Part shown: positions 43,079-53,244 of the stretch, in pieces
Numbering within the stretch: position 1 is the stretch's first letter
Layout: the number at the start of each line of letters is the position of its first letter
Source: a bacterium
GTDB taxonomy: Bacteria > Krumholzibacteriota > Krumholzibacteriia > JACNKJ01
Direction of reading: 5' to 3'
Assembly: GCA_024231955.1 (NCBI GenBank)
Contig: JAAEPZ010000253.1
Location: 434,001-498,000, forward strand
DNA: 64,000 bases
Position numbers and translations under genes: made by a program
Notes under the pieces: generated by a model
What the model was told of the DNA's origin: nothing
What the model saw: only the letters and a program-made list of their open reading frames with translations
The model's database searches: none

Positions 43079-43533
43079 GATTACCACCCATGCTCGCTCC
43101 GCAACCGGATTGCCCAATCGGGTCTCTTTGTCGCATCTTCTCCCTATTTGCGGAAATGTGCAAGCAGTTCTAGCCCCCGGGCTCGATCCAATCGTGCGGT
43201 CCGCCTTCAGCAACGACCTCCGGAATTGTCACGAAGATGAGGAGCGGACCGAACTCTCCCAGCGTTGAAGGCGTCTGCTCTTTTATCTGTCGGATTACCA
43301 CAAGACTCATCAGTCGTCATCGAGCTGCAAGCGATGGAGCGCGACCCATCTCCGTGGTGGACAATATAGCGCGGGCAATCGACGCCTGCAGGAGGTCCGA
43401 GATAGCGGAACAACCACTCCACCCCGGGGCGTCAGAACATCGTCCTACTGACGAATTAGATCATTCACCTCAATCGTATCCTGTACACACGGCGGCGGGA
43501 TTCACATCCCCGAACCCCAAAAGCGGAGTCACA
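43079..43533. other. Divergent intergenic region, no gene seen
   Basis: About 455 nt between the hydrolase and the ABC genes. The frame of the ABC ATPase is open for 99 codons upstream of its start, but that stretch is unlike any protein I know and lacks a ribosome binding site at its ATG. I see no clear promoter, hairpin or small RNA signal. Confidence 0.4.
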
Positions 43534-44418
43534 ATGGAACTCAACCTGAAGAATGTTTCGAAGATCTACCCCGGAGCCGTCAAGGCACTCGATCAGTTGT
43601 CGCTGACGATCCCGACCGGCATGTACGGTCTGCTCGGCCCCAACGGCGCGGGGAAATCCACACTCATGCGTTCCATCGCCACGCTGCAGGAGATCGATCA
43701 GGGAACGATGCATCTGGGTGATATCGATATCGCCCGCGACCGCGATGCCCTGCGGCGGGTCCTCGGCTATCTGCCCCAGGATTTCGGACTCTACCCCAAC
43801 ACCAATTCGGTCACTCTGCTCAGTCACCTGGCGGAGTTGAAAGGGATCGTGGCTGCCGGCGAGCGGAAAGAGGTTGTCGATGAGCTGCTGAACCGCGTCA
43901 ACCTCTGGGAGGTGCGCAAGAAAAAACTCGGCGGGTTCTCGGGCGGCATGCGGCAACGCTTCGGCATCGCTCAGGCCCTACTCGGCGACCCCAGACTCAT
44001 CATCGTCGACGAGCCCACCGCGGGGCTCGATCCAGAGGAGCGGGGACGGTTCCTCAATCTGCTTAGCGAGATAGGCGAGCACGTCATAGTCATCCTCTCG
44101 ACCCACATTGTTGAGGATGTCAGTGAAGTATGCAGCCGCATGGCGATCATTGACCATGGCCGCGTTCTGCATGAGGGCGTCCCTGCCGATGCCCTCGAAT
44201 CGATCCGGGGCAAGACCTGGCGGCGGGAGATAGATCGGAGCGAGTTGGCGCAATATCGAAAGAGCCACAACGTGCTCTCCACCCGCCTGGCGTCGGGACG
44301 GACGATCATCCACGTCTTTGACGAGGACAACCCGGGGTGCGGCTTCGCCCTCAGCGAACCCGATCTGCGCGATGTCTATTTCACAATACTCGGCAACCTG
44401 AACCGGATGGTGAAATGA
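43534..44418 (+). CDS. ABC transporter ATP-binding protein
   Basis: 294 residues from the ATG at 43534 (GGAG upstream). Walker A GPNGAGKST, the Q-loop YLPQDFG, the signature FSGGMRQR, Walker B LIIVDEP and the H-loop STHIVED are all intact. The C-terminal 80 residues form the extra domain seen in ABC-2 type ATPases. It overlaps the permease-peptidase gene (ATGATG over TGA), so the two products work together. Confidence 0.95.
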   Translation: MELNLKNVSKIYPGAVKALDQLSLTIPTGMYGLLGPNGAGKSTLMRSIATLQEIDQGTMHLGDIDIARDRDALRRVLGYLPQDFGLYPNTNSVTLLSHLAELKGIVAAGERKEVVDELLNRVNLWEVRKKKLGGFSGGMRQRFGIAQALLGDPRLIIVDEPTAGLDPEERGRFLNLLSEIGEHVIVILSTHIVEDVSEVCSRMAIIDHGRVLHEGVPADALESIRGKTWRREIDRSELAQYRKSHNVLSTRLASGRTIIHVFDEDNPGCGFALSEPDLRDVYFTILGNLNRMVK

Positions 44419-47400
44419 TGTTCGGCAGCATTTTCCGATTCGAGCTGGGCTATCGCCTCAGACAGCCAATCCTCTACGTTTTCGCGGCACTGTTCCTCTT
44501 CATGACCTTCTCGGCAACATCCTCCGACTCATTTCAGATCGGCAGCGGCATCGGCAATGTTGCGCGGAACGCCCCATTCATCATCGCCCGCACCATCTCG
44601 GTAGTCGGGTTCATCGGCGTCATTCTACTCGCCATCTTCATGGCCACGGCCGTCACGCGGGATCGCGAGATCGGCATGGTGGAGATTCTCTACGCCACTC
44701 CGCTCAAAAAAACGGCCTTACTCGCCGGCCGATTCTTTGCCGCAATCATCCTGGTTGCACTAGCCACGCTGGCGGGAGCTCTGGGGATATTTCTCGCGAC
44801 GCTCATGCCCTACCAGAATCCCGAGCAACTGCAATCTTTTACTCTCATCCCCTATCTGTATACGTTCACCGTTTTTGTCCTGCCCAATCTGCTGGTGGCG
44901 GGTTCAATCTTCTTTGCCATCGGCGTCCTGACACGTCGCGCCATGTACACCTATGTCACGATGATCGCCTTCATCATGCTCTGGGGCTTTTCCCAGTCGT
45001 TCCTGGGTGATCTGGAAAGCGAATCTCTGGCCGTGTTGATTGATCCTCTCGGGATATCGGCTTTCGACCTCTGCTCACGCTACTGGACCATCGCTGAGCG
45101 CAACACCATGTTGCCGCCACTGATCGGCCCCCTCCTGCTCAACCGGGTGATCTGGATCTCCCTGAGCCTGGGATTGCTCGGGTTGACGCTGTGGCGCTTC
45201 CGCCTGGAATTGGGCGGCGCGCGTGGCGCCGATGCCCCCGAGAGTACGGATGCATACTCCCCCGCTACGAATATGGCCTACCCCGCGGCCGCACAGCACT
45301 TCAGTACCCGGGCCCGGTGGCGTCAATGGTCACTGCTTGTGCGCGATGAGACCGTCAACATCCTCCGCAGCGTACCGTTTCTGATACTGCTGCTGTTCGG
45401 AGTTTTCAACCTTCTGGGCAATCTCACATCCGATTTCGGCGGCACAGGCAGCTATCCTGTGACGGGCAACATGCTCCGCAGCATTTCGGGCGGGTATGAC
45501 CTCTTCCTCCTCATCATCATCGTTCTCTACAGCGCCGAGTTGATCTGGCGCGAAAGGGGGGCCCGTTTCCATGAGATCCACGGCGCCCTACCGCTCTCCA
45601 ACCATTTGCTGCTCACCTCGAAGTTCATCGCCCTGGGCATAGTCATCCTGGCGGCGCAAACGATAGCCATGTTCTCGACAATCGGTTATCAACTGGCCAA
45701 CGGCTACTTCAAGCTGGAGCCGCTTCTCTATTTCAAGGGGCTCTACCTGATTGCGTTCAGCAACTGGGTACTGCTCATGGCCCTGGCCCTCTTCTGTCAG
45801 ATCGCAAGCCGCTCACGCTATATCGGTTTTCTGATGATGGTGGTCTACTTCCTCGGCAACAGCTATTTGCCCAATCTCGGTTACGAACACCACCTCCATC
45901 TCTTCCGTTCGACGCCGACGTTTGTCCAGTCGGACATGAACGGCTACGGCCATTTTGTCACGCCGCTGGTTCACTTCAACATCTACTGGGCCTTTCTGGC
46001 CGCCGGCATGCTCTATCTCGGCACCCTGCTCTGGCCCCGGGGAAGCGAGAATAATCTGCGCGTTGCCCTGGCCGCCATGCGGCGCGATTGGCGGATGCGC
46101 GATACTGCAGTTCTCCTCCTCTGCCTTGCCGGCTTCCTGGTCATGGGTGGCCTGATCTTCTACAACACAAACATCCTGAACCGTTATGAGGATAGCGACG
46201 AGAGGCAACGGCTGTCGGCGGTTTACGAGCAGCGTTATCGGCAGTACGACGCCAATCCGCAGCCGCTGATAACCGCCGTCCATGCCGAGGTGGATATCTA
46301 CCCCGGGAAACGCCGTGCGGAAATTCGGGGGAAATACCAGCTCACCAATCGCGGCGATGAACCCGTTGAGGAGTTGCACCTCACCTTCAACACCGATCTC
46401 GTTCGGCACACGATCGACCTGCCTGAATCGTCTCTGAAATTCAGGGATGATGAGGTCGGTTATCAGGTCTTCACGCTCCCTGAGGCGGTGCTGCCCGGAG
46501 CGAGCATGGAGCTGGAATTCACCAGCACCTGTGAGGCACAGGGGTTCGTCAATCACGGAGCCGACTCCAGGCTGGTGGCCAACGGCACTTTCTTCGACAA
46601 CCTCGCTTACATGCCGCGGATCGGTTACCTGCGGTCCCGGGAGCTGACCAACCCGACCGATCGCCGCAAATACGATCTGGAGGAGGCCTGGCAGTGCCGG
46701 GAGGCTGATGATCCGGTCGGTCTGGCGAATGGATTCTTCCCCGACGGCGACTGGATCCAGTTCGAGACCATCGTCAGCACCAGCGAGGATCAAGTCGCCC
46801 TGGCGCCCGGCTACCTGCAGAGGGAATGGCGGGAAGATGGGCGGCGCTACTTCCACTACAAGATGGATTCGGCGATCGACAACTTCTACGCCTTCATTTC
46901 GGGAAGCTGGAAGATCGAACGGAGCAACTGGCGCGACGTTGCGATCGAGATCTACCATCACCCCGATCACGCTTGGAATACGGGACGGATGATCGAGGCG
47001 GTGCAGGACGGGCTGGAATACTTCACGGCCAATTTCGGTCCCTACCCCTACCGGCAGTTCCGTATCATCGAGTTCCCCCGCTATCGCCGTTTTGCGCAAT
47101 CATTCCCCAACACCGTCCCTTTCTCCGAGGCGGCCCACTTCATTACGGATCTGCGCGATGACGACAACATCGACATGGTCTATTACATCACGGCCCATGA
47201 GCTGGCTCATCAGTGGTGGGGCAATCAGGTGCTGCCGGCCAATGTCCGCGGTGCGCAGATGCTCAGCGAAAGCCTGGCGCAGTACTCCGCCCTGATGGTC
47301 ATGGAGAAGAGCTTCGGACGTGAGCGGATGCAACGCTTCATGGCCTACGAACTCAACAACTACCTCGCCGGCCGGGGAAGCTGCCGCACCGATGAATTGC

Positions 47401-47972
47401 CGTTGCTGGACGTCGAGGAGCAGAGTCACGTCTACTACCAGAAAGGGAGTCTCGTTTTTTACGCCCTGCGCGACTACATCGGCGAGGAGAATCTGAATCT
47501 GGCATTGCGTCGTTTCTGCACCGACAACGCCTCGGCCGGTCCCCCATTCCCGGCCGGGCCGGAGTTGATGGCCAGGCTCCGGGAGGTTACGCCCCCTCGC
47601 TATGCCTACCTGCTTGAGGACATGTTCGAGACGATCACCCTTTACGACAATCGCACGCTGACGACGGAGAGCGAAGCGCTCCCCGCCGGACGCTTCAAAG
47701 TGCGAATCGGCTATGACACCAGCAAGTTCCGCGCGGACGGCCGCGGCCTGGAGACGGAGATAGAGCACAACGACTGGATCGAGGTTGGCGTCTTCGGTCT
47801 GGATGACAATGGCGTGGAGATTGCGCTGCACCTGGAGAAACATCAACTGCGCTCCGGTGATGGCGAAATCGAGCTCATCGTGGAGGGGCAACCGGTGCGC
47901 GCAGGCCTGGATCCCAGGAATCTGCTCATCGATCGCGTAGTCGAGGACAATGTCAAGCGGATCAACGGTTGA
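44415..47972 (+). CDS. ABC-2 permease fused to an M1-family metallopeptidase domain
   Basis: 1185 residues. The N-terminal ~600 residues contain two sets of six or so membrane helices of ABC-2 type (YRLRQPILYVFAALFLFMTF; a second set after WSLLVRDETVNILRS). After a last helix near 575, residues ~610-1150 form an exported M1 peptidase-like domain. The zinc site is HELAHQWWG (His928, Glu929, His932) with Glu952 in LSESLAQY. The GAMEN exopeptidase motif is absent; EFPRYRRFAQSFPNTVPFSE stands in its place. Such permease-peptidase fusions occur in Bacteroidota and relatives. Substrate and direction of transport are unknown. Confidence 0.92.
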   Translation: MMFGSIFRFELGYRLRQPILYVFAALFLFMTFSATSSDSFQIGSGIGNVARNAPFIIARTISVVGFIGVILLAIFMATAVTRDREIGMVEILYATPLKKTALLAGRFFAAIILVALATLAGALGIFLATLMPYQNPEQLQSFTLIPYLYTFTVFVLPNLLVAGSIFFAIGVLTRRAMYTYVTMIAFIMLWGFSQSFLGDLESESLAVLIDPLGISAFDLCSRYWTIAERNTMLPPLIGPLLLNRVIWISLSLGLLGLTLWRFRLELGGARGADAPESTDAYSPATNMAYPAAAQHFSTRARWRQWSLLVRDETVNILRSVPFLILLLFGVFNLLGNLTSDFGGTGSYPVTGNMLRSISGGYDLFLLIIIVLYSAELIWRERGARFHEIHGALPLSNHLLLTSKFIALGIVILAAQTIAMFSTIGYQLANGYFKLEPLLYFKGLYLIAFSNWVLLMALALFCQIASRSRYIGFLMMVVYFLGNSYLPNLGYEHHLHLFRSTPTFVQSDMNGYGHFVTPLVHFNIYWAFLAAGMLYLGTLLWPRGSENNLRVALAAMRRDWRMRDTAVLLLCLAGFLVMGGLIFYNTNILNRYEDSDERQRLSAVYEQRYRQYDANPQPLITAVHAEVDIYPGKRRAEIRGKYQLTNRGDEPVEELHLTFNTDLVRHTIDLPESSLKFRDDEVGYQVFTLPEAVLPGASMELEFTSTCEAQGFVNHGADSRLVANGTFFDNLAYMPRIGYLRSRELTNPTDRRKYDLEEAWQCREADDPVGLANGFFPDGDWIQFETIVSTSEDQVALAPGYLQREWREDGRRYFHYKMDSAIDNFYAFISGSWKIERSNWRDVAIEIYHHPDHAWNTGRMIEAVQDGLEYFTANFGPYPYRQFRIIEFPRYRRFAQSFPNTVPFSEAAHFITDLRDDDNIDMVYYITAHELAHQWWGNQVLPANVRGAQMLSESLAQYSALMVMEKSFGRERMQRFMAYELNNYLAGRGSCRTDELPLLDVEEQSHVYYQKGSLVFYALRDYIGEENLNLALRRFCTDNASAGPPFPAGPELMARLREVTPPRYAYLLEDMFETITLYDNRTLTTESEALPAGRFKVRIGYDTSKFRADGRGLETEIEHNDWIEVGVFGLDDNGVEIALHLEKHQLRSGDGEIELIVEGQPVRAGLDPRNLLIDRVVEDNVKRING

Positions 47973-48102
47973 CAGGTCGACAGATGTGAACCAAAGAGCC
48001 GATATCGCAACAGCCTGCTGGACACATGATCTCCTTCGCGCTTAATATGGACCGTTCGCGAAACATGTCCGCAAACCGGCATCATTTCTGTTAGATGGGA
48101 AA

Positions 48103-51100
48103 ATGGCAATGAGACCAAGCTATGAAGATCTGATCTCCAGAATCGCCATTCTGGAGGCTCAGCTTTTGAAACCCTCCATACAAGAAACAACCGTCAAAGA
48201 GCCGGTATTGAGAGCCAGCGGGATATTTCACTCCCTTGGCGTCGCCTGCGCAGTCTACGAGGCTGTCGAAGATGGTGATCAACTCGACTTCATTATTCGC
48301 CATTACAACGAGTTCGCCTGCAAACTGGACGACCTCCGTAGCGAGGATCTGATCGGTCGGAGTCTGCGGGAGGTCTTTCCGAAGATTCTTGAGGAGCACG
48401 ACTTCCTTGAAACCTTCGAGGACACATATCGGACAGGCGAGATCCACCGTTTTCCGATCGTCAGCTACACGGTGGAGGGGAGAGAGGTCTGGCGGGAGAA
48501 CATCTTCTCCAGGAGTCTCGACGGGAGGAGTGTCATCGTCGTATTCTTCGATGTCACCGCCCAGAAGGATTTCGAACAGGCGCTGCTCCTGACCGAAACC
48601 CAGCTGCGTCAGGTCACCGACAACATGACCGACTTGATCGTCGTATTGAACGCCGGGTATCGGATTACCTACGCCAGCCCCTCCCACGAAAAGGTCCTGG
48701 GTTATACGGCGGAGGAGATTGTCAACAGGTCGTTGATGGAGCACGTCCACCCTGATGACGTGCCGCGTGTCCGCGCCACCATGAACGAAAGCATCCGGAA
48801 TGTCAGTAGCGGGAAATGTGAGATACGGCTCCAGTGCAAAGACGCGAATTACATCTGGATCGAGACCATCGGGAGTCCGATATTCGACGACAGCGGAGAG
48901 TTCAACGGTTTCGTGCTGTCCAGCCGCAATATCGAAGAGCGCAAACAGGCCGAAAAGGCGCTACGGACGAGTGAGGTCAAATACAGGTCACTGCTCGAAA
49001 AACTACCACAGAACATAATCGCCAAGGACAGAAACTCCGCATATCTGGCCTGCAATACCAGCTATGCCGACGATCTGGGGATCAAGCCGGAGGAGATAGT
49101 CGGCAAGACGGATTATGATTTCTTCCCCGAAGAGCTGGCGAACAAGTACCGGGCTGACGATCAATCGGTCATCAATTCGGGCAAGACCATCGAACTTGAA
49201 GAGAGCTACCTGGTGGACGGCAAGGAGCTCATCGTCAACACCGTGAAGGCCCCTCTACGGGATGAAAACGACAACATCATCGGCATCCAGGGGATCTTCT
49301 GGGATATCACCGATCGCAAGCGGACGGAGGATGTGCAGCGGGAACATGTCCGTTTTCTTGAGAGCCTGAGCAGTATCGACCGTGCTCTGCACAGTTCCCT
49401 AGACCTCAACACGATGCTGACCAGTGTGATCGACACCGTCTTCGAACTGTTTGAAAGCGACCGGGCCTGGCTGATATATCCTTGCGATCCAGCGGCACCC
49501 ACCTTCCACGTTCCCGTGGAGCGTTGTCGACCGGAGTATCCTGGAGGTCTGATCCTTGATCTCACATTCCCTATATCTCCCAGCGTGCAGGTTGACATGG
49601 AGGATGCGCTGGGCGCAACCGGCCCCGTCACCTACGGTCCGGGCAACGACAAAGACCTGGGAGATAAAGAGGAGGATTACAATGTGCTGTCCCAGATGTT
49701 CATGGGTATCCGGCCCAAGACCGGCAGCGCCTGGTTGTTCGGTCTGCACCAGTGCTCCCATGCCCGAGTCTGGTCAGACAGAGAACGAAATTTCTTCAAT
49801 GAGATCGGCAAACGTATTGCCGATGGCTTGAGCAGTCTGCTCCTGTTTCAGGAATTGGAGAAAAGCGAGGAGAGGTATCGGGGACTGGTCGAATCCTCCA
49901 ACGACTGGATCTGGGAGGTGACCCTGGAGGGGATCTACGCCTATTCCAGTCCTCAAACCGAGGAAATTATCGGCTATAAACCCGAGGAGCTGATCGGCAG
50001 ATCCCTGTTCGACTTACTGGCCCCCGAAGAGATACCCCGTATCGGAAAGGTGTTCAAAGAGAGTGCACAAAGCGGGCAGTCCGCCGTTGCGCTTGAGAAG
50101 GTGGTTCTCCACAAGGATGGCCGTCGAATCATTCTGGAGACAACCGGCATTCCGGTTTTCGACAAGAGCGGAGCGCTTCAGGGTTTTCGTGGCGTGAATC
50201 GCGACGTCACCGAGCGCAAACAGGCCGTGGAGGAGCTGCGCAGCAATGAGCGGCAACTCAGCTTGCTGATGAGCAACATGAGCGATATGGTGTCCCGCCA
50301 CTTGCCCGACAGCACCATCACCTACGTCAGTCCATCCTGCGTCGAACTGACCGGATACCGACCGGAGGAGCTGCTCGGCACTCCTGGCGTCGACTACGTC
50401 TATCCCGACCACGTTTCAGAGGTACAATCAACGATCGCAGAGGCGACGGCCCGGCACGATCAAACCTGTATCGTACAACATATCTTCATCCGCAAGGACG
50501 GTACCCAAAACTGGGTAGAGTCAGTTGGTCGGCTATTATATGGACCAGACGGGACTCTGGAGGAGATTCACTGTTCGGTGCGTGACATCTCCGACAGGAT
50601 GCAGGTGGAGGCGGCGCGGCAAGAGCAGGTGCGATTCCTGGAGGGTATGGGCAGGATCGATCAGGTCATCCGCAAAGCGGGCAATCCGGACATGTTGCTC
50701 AATGACGTGATCAAGGCGACGTTCAAGCTCTTCGAATGTGATCGCTCCTGGCTGCTTCACCCCTGCGACCCGGAGGGGTCCGTTTTTCGCATTCCGGTCG
50801 AGGCCAATAAGCCCGAATATCCCGGCGGCAAAGCGCAAGACCTGCCCATCCCCATATCCCCCAGCATGCGGGGAGATATGACCGACGCCCTCGCAGCCGC
50901 CGGCCCCGTCACCTGCGGTCCCGGGCATCTCAAACCCGTCTCGGATGATACGCACAGGGATTTCGGTGTGCAATCGCAGATGTTCATGAGCATTCAGCCC
51001 AAGATCGGTGAAGCCTGGCTGTTCGGCATGCATCAATGCTCCCACGATCGCATCTGGAGCGATCTTGAGCAGCGCCTCTTCAAGGAGATCGGCAACCGTC

Positions 51101-53100
51101 TCTCCGATGCACTGAGCGCCTCCCTGTTCTCCAAGGATCTGCGTGAGAGCGAGGAGAAGCATCGGTTGTTCGTCGAGAGCTTCCAGGGGATCGCCTACCA
51201 GGCTGATGCCATAACTTTCCAACCATACCTGTTTGAGGGGACCATCGAGGAGATTACAGGCTATCCTACCGCTGATTTCCTGGCCAACAAGATGAACTGG
51301 GTCAGCATTGTTCATCCTGCGGATCTTACCGCCGTGAAGGCCCAGAACAGTCGCTTGACCTCATCAGCCGATTACGTGGCGGATCTGGAGTACCGCATAA
51401 TCCACAAGAGTGGCGATATCCGCTGGATCCGGGATATCGCCCGCATGATCCGGGCTGGCGAATCCGCACTCGTCCAGGGAACGATTGTCGACATCACGGA
51501 CCGCAAGCAGGCGGAGATGTCGCTGATCGAAAATGAAAATATGCTCAGGACGTTCGTCGGCCAATCCATTGAGGCTCTCTATCTTCACAATATGACCGGC
51601 ACCCTGATTGAGGTGAACGATACCGCAATCAGAGATTCCGGGTATTCCCATAGCGAACTGATGAAGATGAGCATCTTCGATATCGACCCCGGGTTACACA
51701 CTTATGACAACCTGGCGGAGATGTGGCAACAGCTGGAGCCCTTCCAATATCAATTCTTCCAGGCAGAGCACAGGCATAAGGATGGATCCCTCTACCCGGT
51801 GGAGATCCGCATTGGCAAGATACTGCTCCGAAACACGGATTATCTGCTCGTGCTTGCTCTGAACATCACGGAGAGAATCCGTTCGGAGGAGGAGAGGCTG
51901 ACGCTTGAGCGACAGGTGCAGCATGCGCAGAAGCTGGAAAGTCTGGGGGTGTTGGCCGGGGGCATAGCCCATGATTTCAACAATCTGCTCATGGCTATCC
52001 TGGGCAATGCGGATCTGGCCCTATACGATCTCCCCCCGATGTCTCCTGCACGCCACAATATCGAAGAGATCGAGAGGGCATCCAAACGCGCGGCCGATCT
52101 CGCCAAACAGATGCTGGCCTATTCCGGCAGGGGCAAATTTGTCGTTGAGCCGATCAACGCCCAAGAACTTATCAAGGAGATAGCGCACCTCCTCGAAGTA
52201 TCAATCTCCAAAAAGACCGCGCTCAAATTCCACTTTACGGACAATGCGCCCACTTTCGACGGCGATGTGACGCAGATCCGGCAGATCATCATGAATCTGA
52301 TCACCAACGCTGCGGAGGCCATTGGCGATGAAGACGGTGTTATCGCCCTCTCCACGGGGGTGATGGACTGTGATCGTACGTATCTCGATCACGTAAATGA
52401 GGTGTTGCTGGCCGGTCTCGATGAACCGCTGCCTGCCGGCAGATACACCTACTTCGAAGTAACGGATACGGGTAGCGGCATGACTGCGGAGACGATGGAC
52501 AGAATCTTCGATCCGTTCTTCACGACCAAGTTCACTGGACGCGGTTTGGGCATGTCCGCCGTGCTGGGTATCATCCGTGGGCACAAGGGCGCGCTCAAGA
52601 TCTCCAGCGAGATCGACAAGGGTACCACATTCAAGGTTCTGTTCCCTGCGAGCGGGGATATCGACACCAAGGATGACCTGGCGCGAAGAGCTCACGGAGA
52701 GGTTGAGCCGTGGCGCGGCAGAGGTACTATCCTCATCGCCGATGACGAGGAGACGGTCTGCTCCGTGGGTGGGCAGATGCTGGAGCTGTTGGGTTTCGAC
52801 GTTATAACTGCGCCGGACGGTCGCGAAGCACTGGAGGTGTTCCGCACCAACATGGACAGCATCGTCTGCGTCCTGCTCGACCTGACCATGCCCAATATGG
52901 GCGGCGAGGAGGCGTTCCACGAGATGCGAAGCATCTGCCCCCAGGTCTCGGTTATTCTGTGCAGCGGCTACAATGAGCAGGATGCAACCCATCGTTTCGC
53001 CGGCAAGGGTCTCTCGGGTTTCATCCAGAAGCCGTTCAGCCTGACAACTCTCAGAGAGGCGCTCCAGGCGATTCTTCCGCGTGAGAAGGGGGAGTCGTGA
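48103..53100 (+). CDS. Hybrid sensor histidine kinase with seven PAS and two duplicated GAF domains
   Basis: 1665 residues, soluble: no membrane helix. A short coiled start is followed by PAS domains at about 40-155, 160-285 and 290-405, a GAF domain (415-580), PAS at 590-715 and 720-845, a second GAF (845-1010), and PAS at 1015-1140 and 1145-1260. The two GAF domains are close copies (both have RPEYPGG or KPEYPGG, PVTYGPG or PVTCGPG, HQCSHARVWSD or HQCSHDRIWSD). The kinase part has the phospho-acceptor His1290 in GGIAHDFNN, an N-box near 1398-1402, DTGSGM and RGLGMSAV. The C-terminal receiver has Asp1593 in LLDLTMP and a KPF lysine. No partner regulator is adjacent. Confidence 0.93.
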   Translation: MAMRPSYEDLISRIAILEAQLLKPSIQETTVKEPVLRASGIFHSLGVACAVYEAVEDGDQLDFIIRHYNEFACKLDDLRSEDLIGRSLREVFPKILEEHDFLETFEDTYRTGEIHRFPIVSYTVEGREVWRENIFSRSLDGRSVIVVFFDVTAQKDFEQALLLTETQLRQVTDNMTDLIVVLNAGYRITYASPSHEKVLGYTAEEIVNRSLMEHVHPDDVPRVRATMNESIRNVSSGKCEIRLQCKDANYIWIETIGSPIFDDSGEFNGFVLSSRNIEERKQAEKALRTSEVKYRSLLEKLPQNIIAKDRNSAYLACNTSYADDLGIKPEEIVGKTDYDFFPEELANKYRADDQSVINSGKTIELEESYLVDGKELIVNTVKAPLRDENDNIIGIQGIFWDITDRKRTEDVQREHVRFLESLSSIDRALHSSLDLNTMLTSVIDTVFELFESDRAWLIYPCDPAAPTFHVPVERCRPEYPGGLILDLTFPISPSVQVDMEDALGATGPVTYGPGNDKDLGDKEEDYNVLSQMFMGIRPKTGSAWLFGLHQCSHARVWSDRERNFFNEIGKRIADGLSSLLLFQELEKSEERYRGLVESSNDWIWEVTLEGIYAYSSPQTEEIIGYKPEELIGRSLFDLLAPEEIPRIGKVFKESAQSGQSAVALEKVVLHKDGRRIILETTGIPVFDKSGALQGFRGVNRDVTERKQAVEELRSNERQLSLLMSNMSDMVSRHLPDSTITYVSPSCVELTGYRPEELLGTPGVDYVYPDHVSEVQSTIAEATARHDQTCIVQHIFIRKDGTQNWVESVGRLLYGPDGTLEEIHCSVRDISDRMQVEAARQEQVRFLEGMGRIDQVIRKAGNPDMLLNDVIKATFKLFECDRSWLLHPCDPEGSVFRIPVEANKPEYPGGKAQDLPIPISPSMRGDMTDALAAAGPVTCGPGHLKPVSDDTHRDFGVQSQMFMSIQPKIGEAWLFGMHQCSHDRIWSDLEQRLFKEIGNRLSDALSASLFSKDLRESEEKHRLFVESFQGIAYQADAITFQPYLFEGTIEEITGYPTADFLANKMNWVSIVHPADLTAVKAQNSRLTSSADYVADLEYRIIHKSGDIRWIRDIARMIRAGESALVQGTIVDITDRKQAEMSLIENENMLRTFVGQSIEALYLHNMTGTLIEVNDTAIRDSGYSHSELMKMSIFDIDPGLHTYDNLAEMWQQLEPFQYQFFQAEHRHKDGSLYPVEIRIGKILLRNTDYLLVLALNITERIRSEEERLTLERQVQHAQKLESLGVLAGGIAHDFNNLLMAILGNADLALYDLPPMSPARHNIEEIERASKRAADLAKQMLAYSGRGKFVVEPINAQELIKEIAHLLEVSISKKTALKFHFTDNAPTFDGDVTQIRQIIMNLITNAAEAIGDEDGVIALSTGVMDCDRTYLDHVNEVLLAGLDEPLPAGRYTYFEVTDTGSGMTAETMDRIFDPFFTTKFTGRGLGMSAVLGIIRGHKGALKISSEIDKGTTFKVLFPASGDIDTKDDLARRAHGEVEPWRGRGTILIADDEETVCSVGGQMLELLGFDVITAPDGREALEVFRTNMDSIVCVLLDLTMPNMGGEEAFHEMRSICPQVSVILCSGYNEQDATHRFAGKGLSGFIQKPFSLTTLREALQAILPREKGES

Positions 53101-53244
53101 GCGGAGGTGATATCGGAGATCTCGACGTTTGAGCGAAGCATATCTATGGCCACGAACTTCAAGCAGTTCGTCCCGGATGATCGAGCTCGTTGCGTCAAGT
53201 TTGCAGTTGATTGAAGAGGAACCCGGCAGATGTACGACCCGGAT

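Noticed and set aside
43237..43533. 99-codon N-terminal extension of the ABC ATPase
   Set aside because: The ATG at 43534 has a ribosome binding site and starts at the normal family position; the extension looks like untranslated DNA.
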